Assembly: GCA_018436925.1 (NCBI GenBank)
Contig: JAHDKI010000013.1
Coordinates: 1-53,534, forward strand
DNA: 53,534 nucleotides
Origin: Syntrophaceae bacterium
Lineage (GTDB): Bacteria; Desulfobacterota; Syntrophia; Syntrophales; Smithellaceae
Reading direction: 5' to 3'
Position 1 is the first letter of the stretch, and each line of letters begins with the position of its first letter. Under the pieces are notes generated by a model, which worked only from the letters and a program-made list of their open reading frames with translations, was not told where the DNA came from and searched no databases. This document shows, piece after piece, positions 17,164 to 24,534 of this stretch. Made by a program: the position numbers and the translations under genes.

Positions 17164-17222
17164 AAAAATAAAAAAACCAACGCCGGACGTCCGCCAGGTC
17201 GGCTGGCGGGCGTCCGGCGTTT
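17164..17222 (-). terminator. Intrinsic terminator or attenuator after rpsR
   Basis: On the minus strand a near-perfect 19-bp stem (AACGCCGGACG.CCGCCAG arms at 17179-17197 and 17203-17222) with a 5-6 base loop is followed by TTGGTTTTTTTATTTTT. It sits 11 bases after the rpsR stop but inside a cluster that continues with DUF2232-rplI-dnaB, so partial termination would lower expression of the distal genes relative to rpsF-rpsR. Confidence 0.85.
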
Positions 17223-17232
17223 CAGTGGAAGA

Positions 17233-17502
17233 TTATCTGCCTTCCGCCGCGACAAAAGGCATGATGGCGATGGTTCGGGCGCGCTTGATCGCCACGGTCA
17301 GTTCGCGCTGATGCTTGGCGCAGTTTCCGGTGATGCGGCGCGGCATGATTTTTCCGCGTTCCGTCACGAAATTACTCAAAATCATGGGGTTTTTATAGTC
17401 GATCTGGATATTGGAGTCCGTGCAGAACCGGCAGAATTTCTTTCTGTGAAAGAATTTTTTCTGAGGCGGACGCGACGGTCTGTCTGAATTGCTGACTGCC
17501 AT
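17233..17502 (-). CDS. rpsR: 30S ribosomal protein S18
   Basis: Small-subunit protein that pairs with S6 on the platform. 89 residues, with RKKFCRFC near the N-terminus, the core [19 protein letters not shown], and [18 protein letters not shown]. The CxxC and a later Cys suggest the zinc-type S18. Starts three bases after the rpsF stop, and a terminator follows. Confidence 0.96.
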   Translation of the reverse strand: MAVSNSDRPSRPPQKKFFHRKKFCRFCTDSNIQIDYKNPMILSNFVTERGKIMPRRITGNCAKHQRELTVAIKRARTIAIMPFVAAEGR

Positions 17503-17505
17503 AAT

Positions 17506-17982
17506 TTATTCCCCTTTCACTGTGCTTTCTTCTTTGGCCGCAGGCTTTCTGGGAGAAATCCTCTGGGGCCTCGGGGCTTCTTCTGAAGATTTTTCATCTT
17601 TCGAGGCTGAAGCGTTTTCCTGTGCGGCCGCGGTTGCCTGAGTTTTCTTGGCTTCGGCTGCGGCGATTTCCGCCTCAATGCCTTCCTGCGTGACCGCCCC
17701 TTCTTTTTTCACCGTCATGAATTTCAGAATCCGGTCGTCGATTTTGAAATTTCTTTCCACCTCGTTGACGATCGGACCGTTGCCGGCAAAATCGATAAAC
17801 AGGTAGAAACCGTCTTTCTGTTTTTTGATTTCGTAAGCCAGGCGGCGTTTACCCCACTTTTCGGCTTTGGCGATAACGCCTTTGCGCTCCGTGATAATCG
17901 CCTGATAACGCTCAAGAATGGTGGTGATGTCTTCGTCCGGCAGATCGGACTTGACGATAGCAATAACTTCGTATCGGTTCAA
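17506..17982 (-). CDS. rpsF: 30S ribosomal protein S6
   Basis: Binds S18 on the small subunit. The S6 fold is shown by NRYEVIAIVKSDLPDED, the KWGKRRLAYEIKKQKDGFY motif and ERNFKIDDRILKFMTVK. I choose TTG at 17982, because AAAGGAGG stands 5 bases upstream and S6 homology begins with the second residue; the frame stays open to 18138, but that part is unlike S6. With this start it has 158 residues, the extra about 55 forming a C-terminal Ala/Glu/Lys/Pro tail of low complexity, longer than in E. coli before modification. Confidence 0.94.
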   Translation of the reverse strand: MNRYEVIAIVKSDLPDEDITTILERYQAIITERKGVIAKAEKWGKRRLAYEIKKQKDGFYLFIDFAGNGPIVNEVERNFKIDDRILKFMTVKKEGAVTQEGIEAEIAAAEAKKTQATAAAQENASASKDEKSSEEAPRPQRISPRKPAAKEESTVKGE

Positions 17983-17997
17983 CTTTTCCTCCTTTCG

Positions 17998-18028
17998 GCT
18001 CTTAAAGCCCGCAGTCCCGGCTGCGAGC
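17998..18028 (-). promoter_or_regulatory. Possible S6:S18 autoregulatory leader hairpin
   Basis: In the rpsF leader (minus strand), outer arms GCTC/GAGC enclose CGCAG-CCGGGA-CTGCG, and CCG occurs again just before the Shine-Dalgarno (GAGCCGAAAGGAGG). Known S6:S18 leader RNAs use CCG trinucleotides to bind S6:S18, but I could not confirm the full consensus. The rest of the 300-base stretch 17983-18282 shows only an A/T run at about 18077-18085 and a weak promoter-like TTGATT on the minus strand. Confidence 0.25.
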
Positions 18029-18282
18029 AAGGGGAGACCTCTATTCAATTGTTGGCGCGAGGTGTATCTCATGTCCAAAAAAAAATCAAGAGTTAAGTTT
18101 CCGGCTCCGGAGGCTCCTTTGTCAGCGCGTCCCACCATTTAGTGATCCGCCATTTTAGTCAAACGAAATTGAAAATCGAGCCGTTTGATGCTACGTCAGG
18201 CAGACTCAAGCCGCCTTCCGTGCAGAAGGCTTGCAAAAAGGTGGGGGCTTCTTCCCCGAAGAGCGCACGCAAAGGATGAAAA

Positions 18283-19344
18283 ATGTCAATAGCCTATCTT
18301 CACGACGATCAGGACATGTCTGACGCCTGGGCGCCCTGGTTTTCCCATGAATATATCGCCTACTTTGCCGTGCAAAGCATCGGCGCTCTGATGTCTTTGC
18401 CGGCGGTTTCGGTCATGGCCGGGTTGCGCGACGCACACAAGCATTGGCCTGCGGGGCCCAAACATATCGATATCTTCAAAGAGAGTTACCAGACCCATCG
18501 GCGCCTGGATCCGCTGCAGACGTTCGATGCCAGGAAAAGAAACGGCGATTTCGCATTGAGCGCGCCGTCCGGAAAACGGATTGAACCCTGGAAAGTCTTC
18601 GTCCTTTACAGCGCCGAGCCGGATCTGTATCTGGATGAAGATTTGCTGCTGCACAAAAACCAGGCCATGGCGGGCGGATCACACGGCTGGCGCCACATGC
18701 ATTTTAAACTGTTGGGAGCCACATATGGAATGGCTCCGCAATCCTTTCGCATCCACCGGAACCTGGCCGGCCTGGCCTTTGATAGAGGCAACCCTTACTG
18801 GGGCTGGCGTTATCTGGCCCGCGCAGGCCATTATCTGGCTGATCTGGGCAATCCATTTCACGTCAAGGTCATGCCCGGCTCATTTTTGCTTCGAAATATT
18901 TTTGCCCGACGGGATCTTCAAAGACGAGTTTCCGCTTTGCATCAAAGCTACGAGATTTACGTGGAACGGCGTTTCCGGGAGGGGTTTGAGCCTTTTCGTG
19001 AAGCGCTGACCGCCGGCGCCGCGAAAGGACGGGATTCCGCGACGTCCCCGGACGCCCGTTTGAACGATTACATTCGACGAGCCGAAAAACGGCACAAGAA
19101 GATATTCAATGGCTTGCTTAGAGAATTTAACGGCGACCTGATGGATATTTTTCTTAAAGAGGATCAAAGCGGCGCCAGCGACGCCCCGACCCGGGCCGGC
19201 CGTTTAGCCGCACAGGCCGCGGCGCTGCTTTTCGGCAAAGACCGCCCCTCAAGCCTCACGTTTCTTGATGACGTCACCTGCGACAGTTTAAAAGATGTGG
19301 GATGGATGCAGGGCGCACTGCTGAAGGACTTTACTCCGCTTTAA
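18283..19344 (+). CDS. Zinc-dependent phospholipase C / P1-nuclease-like protein
   Basis: 353 residues. The metal-ligand pattern of bacterial zinc phospholipase C is visible: HYLADLGNPFH gives H183-x3-D187-x5-H193, followed by LHQSYEIYVERR with H220-x3-E224, the same spacing and context as in clostridial alpha-toxin. Earlier W19/H22 and H134 could be further ligands. No signal peptide or TM segment is visible, unlike secreted members, so it may act inside the cell or be exported differently. AAAGGATG precedes the ATG at 18283. The gene stands alone and ends convergently, overlapping the aldolase gene by 14 bases. The substrate is unknown. Confidence 0.6.
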   Translation: MSIAYLHDDQDMSDAWAPWFSHEYIAYFAVQSIGALMSLPAVSVMAGLRDAHKHWPAGPKHIDIFKESYQTHRRLDPLQTFDARKRNGDFALSAPSGKRIEPWKVFVLYSAEPDLYLDEDLLLHKNQAMAGGSHGWRHMHFKLLGATYGMAPQSFRIHRNLAGLAFDRGNPYWGWRYLARAGHYLADLGNPFHVKVMPGSFLLRNIFARRDLQRRVSALHQSYEIYVERRFREGFEPFREALTAGAAKGRDSATSPDARLNDYIRRAEKRHKKIFNGLLREFNGDLMDIFLKEDQSGASDAPTRAGRLAAQAAALLFGKDRPSSLTFLDDVTCDSLKDVGWMQGALLKDFTPL

Positions 19345-20062
19345 AGTCAAATTTCCGCCCGATGCGGGTTGACGAGGGTTTTGCTGGCCGCCGGCGTTTC
19401 GCGGATTCAATGGTTGGCGCGGCGGGACCTGTCGCTTTCAGAGACGACTTCGGAAGCCGTGTGACAGGTTTTCCGGTGGCCAGAGCCATCCAGTAAATGT
19501 GGGACATTTTTTCCACAAGTTCGGCGTTCAAAACGGCCTGGTCGAGTGTTTCGCCCAGGGCGAGAATTCCGTGATTCTGAATAATATAGGCGCGGGCCTG
19601 ATTGGAGAGTTTGGCGACGGTGTTTTCCGCAAGCTTGGCGCTGCCGGATGGTGCGTAGGCAATAACGTCGATTTGCGCGCCCAGCGTCCAGGCGATTTCA
19701 TCAAACAGGGCCGGAACAGGCATGTTCAGGACGGCAAAGACGCTCGCGTAGGGCTGGTGCGTGTGGACGACCGCGCTGATCTCCGGGCGGTTTCGATAGA
19801 TGCCGGTGTGGAGGGCGGCTTCAATCGACGGTTTTCGTCCGACTTTGACATCGAGGGGACGTCCGTCAAGTCCGACAAGGCAAATATCGCCGCGAGTCAT
19901 TTTCCGATACGGCACGGAAGACGGCGTTAGCGCTACGAGCCCGCGATCCAGTCGAACCGAGACGTTGCCTCCCGATCCCCTGTGCGACCCGAAAAAGCCC
20001 TGGTCGGACAGCCACAGACAGGCCTCAAGAATCTCTTGTCTTTCCTTGGTGTGTGACGACAT
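19331..20062 (-). CDS. Class II aldolase/adducin family protein
   Basis: Zinc-dependent aldolase of the L-fuculose-phosphate aldolase / ribulose-5-phosphate epimerase type. Visible: SGGNVSVRL, LTPSSVPY, SIEAALHTGIYRNRP with the catalytic acid, the zinc-binding VVHTHQPYASVFA, and IIQNHGILALG with a further His. The C-terminus has a basic tail of about 30 residues. I place the start at ATG 20062 (MSSHTKERQ), giving 243 residues; the frame upstream runs through tRNA-Arg and is not coding. Substrate not resolved. No kinase or isomerase neighbour hints at a sugar pathway. Confidence 0.8.
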   Translation of the reverse strand: MSSHTKERQEILEACLWLSDQGFFGSHRGSGGNVSVRLDRGLVALTPSSVPYRKMTRGDICLVGLDGRPLDVKVGRKPSIEAALHTGIYRNRPEISAVVHTHQPYASVFAVLNMPVPALFDEIAWTLGAQIDVIAYAPSGSAKLAENTVAKLSNQARAYIIQNHGILALGETLDQAVLNAELVEKMSHIYWMALATGKPVTRLPKSSLKATGPAAPTIESAKRRRPAKPSSTRIGRKFDFKAE

Positions 20063-20117
20063 GGCGAAAAAAGCCTTTCGGATGTTTCCCGCAAGACACG
20101 CCGGGGAAGAAGAAAAA

Positions 20118-20194
20118 TGGTAGGCGATGTGGGATTCGAACCCACGACCCCTGGCTTCGGAGGCCAGTACTCTATCCAGCTGAGCTAATCGCCC
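20118..20194 (-). tRNA. tRNA-Arg (anticodon CCG)
   Basis: 77 bases on the minus strand: acceptor GGGCGAT pairs with ATCGCCT, the D arm is GCTCAGCTGGATAGAGT, the anticodon stem CTGGC/GCCAG encloses loop CTCCGAA (anticodon CCG, codon CGG), the T arm is GTGGG-TTCGAAT-CCCAC, and CCA is encoded. Confidence 0.96.
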
Positions 20195-20241
20195 ACGTTG
20201 CGAGCTTCTACACCATCCGGTCGGATTCTTCAATCAATAAA

Positions 20242-21777
20242 TCAATCCTGCTTTTGCGACCAGTGGTCTTTGCCCAGGTAATAGTTGATCCACGAAGAGC
20301 GCTGAAAAAGATCCCAGTTACACGGAGGCACGATTCTGTTTTCAAGGGTGGATTCCTGCGCATAGCGCTTGAGCCTTGTGTAAGCCCGCACGTAGATGCA
20401 CTGCTTAACGCCGGGGTGAACTTCGCACCAACCCTGAAAACTGCCTCCGCAGGGGCCGTTGCGCTGGTTTTTCGGGCATTGCGACATCGGACACAGATAA
20501 GCGACGTCGGCAAGCGCGCAGTCTCCGCAATCCCGGCAGTCGAAAAGACCGGCCTTGATCACGCGTTCCACTTTGTGAAAAACCGATTCCCATCGCGAAC
20601 CGTCGAGCTGTCGGGCCAGGCGCCGCATCGGTTTGTAAAGACGGCTTCCCGGTTCAAACAGCAGGGCATGAAAAAACCGTGAAAGGCGATAGCTCAAGTC
20701 GATTGGCGAAGCGGGTGACCGGCCGGCCGAAGAAACGGGCGTGCCGAGATTCAAGCCCGTGTCGGGGTCGCGATCATAGAAGTAAAAGCCGCCGGGAATC
20801 GGGTAGTCGAAAAAAGGAACAAGGGTTTGCCACTCGGGGGCGAGGGCTTCTCCCCGGCGGATGATTTCTTCCACCTGGGCGTACGGGATGTTATGGCCGC
20901 CGAGATGCACTCCGCTGTAGCCCATTCCCTTGAGAACGGCGTAGAGTCTTGCCGCGCGCAGGATTCTGGCTTCCAGGCCTTTGTCCGGCTCGTTTCGTTC
21001 CCGGTCCAGTTCCGCCAGAAGTTGGTCGGTGACCACCGAGCCGGGCAGCTCATTGCGGTTCATCATCTTGGCCGCGCCAAAAGGAAGGATATAGATATTT
21101 CCGACAAGCGGAACATGAAGATCGTGTTGTTTCATGAAAAGGAGCAGCTCGTGAAACTTTCGCGCGTCGTAACCCAGCTGTGTGACGACAAACTTCGCGC
21201 CCGCGGCGATTTTCTTTTTCAGCTTGGAATACTGCGTCAGCTGTTCGGCTTGTGTCGCCTTGAAAGGCGAGACGACGGCGCCTGCGAAAAAGTCCGTCTG
21301 CTGATGTCTGACGATTCCTTTGGGGCCGACAATGGAAAGCCCGCGGTTCATTTCCGAAATCAGTTGCAAAACGTGAATCGGGTCGAAATCGAAGACGGGA
21401 GCGGGCCGGCCCTGAAAGCCGGACACCGGATAATCGCCGCTCATGACCAGAAGATTACGGATGCCGCAGCGGTCCAGCGCATAGAGTTCGCTTTCCAACG
21501 CGTTGCGGTTTTTGTCTTTGCAGGTGAAATGCACCAGCGGTTCTACGCCTTTGTTCGCCAATTCCGAGCCCAGATGCGAGGCGGACAGGGCCGGTGTGCC
21601 GCCGGGATTGTCGGTCAGCGTCAGGGCGTGAACAACGTCTCCTGCGGCCGCTTGCCCGGCCTGCGAAAGCGCGCGGTCCTGCGCCGATTCCCGGGCGCCG
21701 CGACCGGGAATCAGTTCCCAGGTGACCGCAAAGGTTTGTGAATCAAGCAATGCTTTCTTGAAACGATTGTCTTGCAC
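20242..21777 (-). CDS. Methylenetetrahydrofolate reductase fused to MetV-like C-terminal domain
   Basis: 511 residues in two parts. Residues about 1-310 are a MetF TIM barrel: VTWELIPGRGARE with the catalytic Glu, LTLTDNPGG, EPLVHFTCKDKNRNALES, NLLVMSGDYP and FVVTQLGYDARKF. After a linker, residues about 390-511 form the MTHFR_C/MetV-type zinc/iron-sulfur domain with eight Cys: DCRDCGDC, YLCPMSQCPKNQRNGPCGG and WCEVHPGVKQC. In acetogens MetF and MetV are separate subunits; here they are one chain. It reduces methylene-THF to methyl-THF in the methyl branch of the Wood-Ljungdahl route or for methionine synthesis, direction unknown. There is no partner gene next to it. Confidence 0.85.
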   Translation of the reverse strand: MQDNRFKKALLDSQTFAVTWELIPGRGARESAQDRALSQAGQAAAGDVVHALTLTDNPGGTPALSASHLGSELANKGVEPLVHFTCKDKNRNALESELYALDRCGIRNLLVMSGDYPVSGFQGRPAPVFDFDPIHVLQLISEMNRGLSIVGPKGIVRHQQTDFFAGAVVSPFKATQAEQLTQYSKLKKKIAAGAKFVVTQLGYDARKFHELLLFMKQHDLHVPLVGNIYILPFGAAKMMNRNELPGSVVTDQLLAELDRERNEPDKGLEARILRAARLYAVLKGMGYSGVHLGGHNIPYAQVEEIIRRGEALAPEWQTLVPFFDYPIPGGFYFYDRDPDTGLNLGTPVSSAGRSPASPIDLSYRLSRFFHALLFEPGSRLYKPMRRLARQLDGSRWESVFHKVERVIKAGLFDCRDCGDCALADVAYLCPMSQCPKNQRNGPCGGSFQGWCEVHPGVKQCIYVRAYTRLKRYAQESTLENRIVPPCNWDLFQRSSWINYYLGKDHWSQKQD

Positions 21778-21979
21778 CGGCCGCCTCGTTGTATTGCCTC
21801 TTATGGCTTTTCAGGTGCGCCGAAAATCGCATTATCGAAAGACATTGTCAACCGTTTTTGCGACATCGGATAGGGAGGCCAACGGCTTTTTATCCGCAGA
21901 CTGAATCCGCCCGGTTCGGCGCGCCGGATGTGCGTCATTAAAGGTTGCACCGCGGATATAAATCTGTTATTTCAGAACC

Positions 21980-23524
21980 ATGAATGACGGAGAAAAAAAA
22001 GCATTCGCTAAATTTGTTGTGCCGCCGTTGTTATTTCTCTTTTTGTTTCTGTCCTCCGCCGGTTTTGCAGCGACTCAAATTCTCAATGTGCGCCACTGGT
22101 CCGCGCCGGATCACACCCGGGTTGTCTTTGATCTGGACTCGGATCCGGATTACACCTATGCTCTGGATCATGAGACGCTGACCGTAGAATTTGCCGGCGC
22201 GTTTAGCCATCCCTCATTGCCGACCGCAATGAATGTGGCCAAACCGGGAATCCGCGCGTTGAAATTTGCGGCCGAAGGCGAAAAAACGAAAGCCAGCCTG
22301 GAGCTCGCAGATTATTCAGACGTGCAGGTTTTCAAACTCAAAAAGTTTCTCGACAAACCGGATCGGCTGGTCGTCGATATCTATCTCAAAGCAACGCAGA
22401 CCAAAGACGCATCGCCGGTTCAACCGGCCTTGCCGGTATCAACCCGGGTGATCGTCATCGATCCGGGGCACGGAGGCGAAGATCCCGGGGCGGTCGGCCG
22501 CCGGGGAACCTATGAAAAGGATATTGTCTTGTCGATCAGCCGGGAACTTAAAAAACAAATCGACGCCATGCCCGGTTACCGGGCTGTTCTCACGCGCGAT
22601 GGAGACTACTACGTGTCCTTCAACCGTCGTCTGCAGATTGCCAGGGAGGCCAACGCAAGTCTGTTCATCAGTGTTCACGCCGACGCGGCTAGAAACCGCC
22701 GGGCCAGAGGCAGTTCCGTTTATTGCCTGTCAACGGGCGGGGCCAGTTCGGAAGCGGCAAGACTTCTGGCCAACAATGAAAACCTTTCGGACATTGTCGG
22801 CGGCGTGGCCAATGGCGAAGGCAACAATGAGTCGGATCCGATTCTTTTGAATATGTTCCAAACCAACACCATCAATCTGTCGAAAACCTTTGCGTCCTCT
22901 TTGATCGATTCTATCGGCAACGTCCATTATCTGAAGTACGACAGTCTCCAGGAAGCGCCGTTTCGCGTTCTGAAGCTGCTTGACATTCCCGCCGTTTTAC
23001 TGGAGACGGCGTTTATCTCCAACGCGCAGGAAGAGAAGCTGTTGAAAACCTCCGCTTTTCAGAAAAAGATGGCTTCCGCCGCGGCTTCGGCTGTCGGGCG
23101 CTACTTTGCCTGCGCCGGGGGGGCGCCGCCGTCCACCGCGGCCGTCCGGCCCGGATCTTCGGCGACCCGGGCCGAAGGTGGACAGACCTTCGTTCCGTCG
23201 GCGCCTTCGCGTGGCTCCGTCTCCTATCGCGTCAGACGCGGCGATACGCTCTATTCCATCGCCAGACAGCACAACACGACCCTCAGCGCGCTGCTCAAAC
23301 TCAACGCCATGAAGAAAACCGATACGCTGCGCGTCGGGCAAAGACTTCAAGTCCCTGTTCCCGCCGGCGAACGTTCGACAAAATCCTATCTCGTCAAAAA
23401 AGGCGATACGCTGTATTCTCTGGCCAGAAACCACGCCTGCAGCATCGAAGAATTAAGGCGTCTGAACAATATGACATCCAGCGACGCCCTGTTGTCGGGG
23501 CAGAGAATTCGGCTTCCCCAGTAA
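21980..23524 (+). CDS. amiC: N-acetylmuramoyl-L-alanine amidase with AMIN and two LysM domains
   Basis: Periplasmic peptidoglycan amidase that cuts the bond between MurNAc and L-Ala during cell separation. Order: signal peptide (about 1-30), AMIN domain (about 33-130, ILNVRHWSAPDHTRVVFDLD), then a zinc Amidase_3 domain (about 155-375) with VIVIDPGHGGEDPGAVG, E185-type YEKDIVLS, LFISVHADA and VLLETAFISN, then a Ser/Ala/Gly linker and two LysM repeats (about 413-457 and 465-510, both with GDTLYS). 514 residues. The start has no clear Shine-Dalgarno. It is followed 18 bases later by a small exported protein. Confidence 0.93.
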   Translation: MNDGEKKAFAKFVVPPLLFLFLFLSSAGFAATQILNVRHWSAPDHTRVVFDLDSDPDYTYALDHETLTVEFAGAFSHPSLPTAMNVAKPGIRALKFAAEGEKTKASLELADYSDVQVFKLKKFLDKPDRLVVDIYLKATQTKDASPVQPALPVSTRVIVIDPGHGGEDPGAVGRRGTYEKDIVLSISRELKKQIDAMPGYRAVLTRDGDYYVSFNRRLQIAREANASLFISVHADAARNRRARGSSVYCLSTGGASSEAARLLANNENLSDIVGGVANGEGNNESDPILLNMFQTNTINLSKTFASSLIDSIGNVHYLKYDSLQEAPFRVLKLLDIPAVLLETAFISNAQEEKLLKTSAFQKKMASAAASAVGRYFACAGGAPPSTAAVRPGSSATRAEGGQTFVPSAPSRGSVSYRVRRGDTLYSIARQHNTTLSALLKLNAMKKTDTLRVGQRLQVPVPAGERSTKSYLVKKGDTLYSLARNHACSIEELRRLNNMTSSDALLSGQRIRLPQ

Positions 23525-23542
23525 AAGGGGGCGGCAAGCGGT

Positions 23543-24022
23543 ATGATTCAGAAAGTCTTCTATATCGTCCTGGGGTTGACCTTTGTTTTATCGCCGGCGC
23601 AGGGGCTATCCCAGGAGGGCTATTTCATCGATCTGAAAGCCTTCAGAGAACAAACCGGTCTTCGCCATAAGACCCCCCCGCTGGCGGCCGAAGAGGCCAA
23701 ACCCCTTTTCCCGACTCGACGAATCCAGCCCGAAAAAGGCTATGACCCTGCGGAACGAATGATGGATAATCTCTATGAGATAAGCCGGTTTGCGGCTCGC
23801 GCCGAAAAAGCCTCTCCGTCGGCGGGAATGGGCATCCGTTTTTCGCAATCCCGGAATTTTATTGACGCTCGCGGACTGCCGGCCGTTTCTTCGGAGGACC
23901 GGATGGTTTCGGATATCATCGAAACCTTGCCGGACCTGTGGAAGAGGGATTCTCAGTCTCAAGCGCTTGACCGGCTGGGGCGTGTTGTGGAGCCGCGGGT
24001 GATGTTCTATTTCGAGTTCTAG
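23543..24022 (+). CDS. Small exported protein of unknown function
   Basis: 159 residues with a signal peptide (MIQKVFYIVLGLTFVLSPA, cleavage near GLS). The mature part is polar, with two predicted helices and a C-terminus VMFYFEF ending in aromatic residues. No family recognised. It follows the amidase gene by 18 bases with GGGGGCGG before the ATG, and probably shares its transcript, so a cell-envelope role is a reasonable guess. Confidence 0.6.
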   Translation: MIQKVFYIVLGLTFVLSPAQGLSQEGYFIDLKAFREQTGLRHKTPPLAAEEAKPLFPTRRIQPEKGYDPAERMMDNLYEISRFAARAEKASPSAGMGIRFSQSRNFIDARGLPAVSSEDRMVSDIIETLPDLWKRDSQSQALDRLGRVVEPRVMFYFEF

Positions 24023-24066
24023 GCGGCCCGCAAAGCCGCCGCCGTCTTAAACCCGTCCGGAACGTT

Positions 24067-24513
24067 TTACGGAATTAATTTCAGCGCACGATTATAAACC
24101 GTTTCCGAAAAACCGTACACCTGAACCCGATTGATCACGGCGAACGGAACCTCCTCGGAATCGTCCAGTTCTTTTCTCTGAGCTGCCGCAGCCGGATCGA
24201 GATCCATGTTGTGTTCGGTGAAGGGCAGATTGCGTGAGCGGAGAAAGGCCTTGGCTTTATCGCATTCTTCGCAGTCGTTTTTAGTGTACAAGATGATTTC
24301 CGGTTTTTTCTCTTCAACGAGGGGGGCTTTTTCCAGTTCTTCGGGAACTTCCTGTTTATAAACTTTAACGCCGGGAGCCGTTTTAATCTGCGGAGGCGGA
24401 TAGTCGGTGATGTGGACTGTTCCGTTTTCGTCCTCCCAGGTGTAAAAGTCGGCAAAAGCGACCGTTGCGGTGATAAAAAGAAAGGAAAGGACGAGCGATA
24501 GATAGACTTTCAT
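24067..24513 (-). CDS. Exported DUF4124-glutaredoxin fusion protein
   Basis: 148 residues. Signal peptide MKVYLSLVLSFLFITATVAFA, then a DUF4124 motif (FYTWEDENGTVHITDYPP), a charged linker, and a glutaredoxin-like domain with the CEEC redox motif in LYTKNDCEECDKAKAFL and the usual VPFAVIN cis-Pro element. It should act as a periplasmic thiol-disulfide protein. ATG 24513 is chosen because GGAGG lies 4 bases upstream; the frame extends to 24525. It lies 22 bases behind the coiled-coil gene on the same strand and is presumably co-transcribed. Confidence 0.8.
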   Translation of the reverse strand: MKVYLSLVLSFLFITATVAFADFYTWEDENGTVHITDYPPPQIKTAPGVKVYKQEVPEELEKAPLVEEKKPEIILYTKNDCEECDKAKAFLRSRNLPFTEHNMDLDPAAAAQRKELDDSEEVPFAVINRVQVYGFSETVYNRALKLIP

Positions 24514-24534
24514 AATGCCTCCCATCAGGGTTGA

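Noticed and set aside
20063..20233. Upstream extension of the class II aldolase
   Set aside because: It would run through tRNA-Arg; homology begins at MSSHTKERQ.
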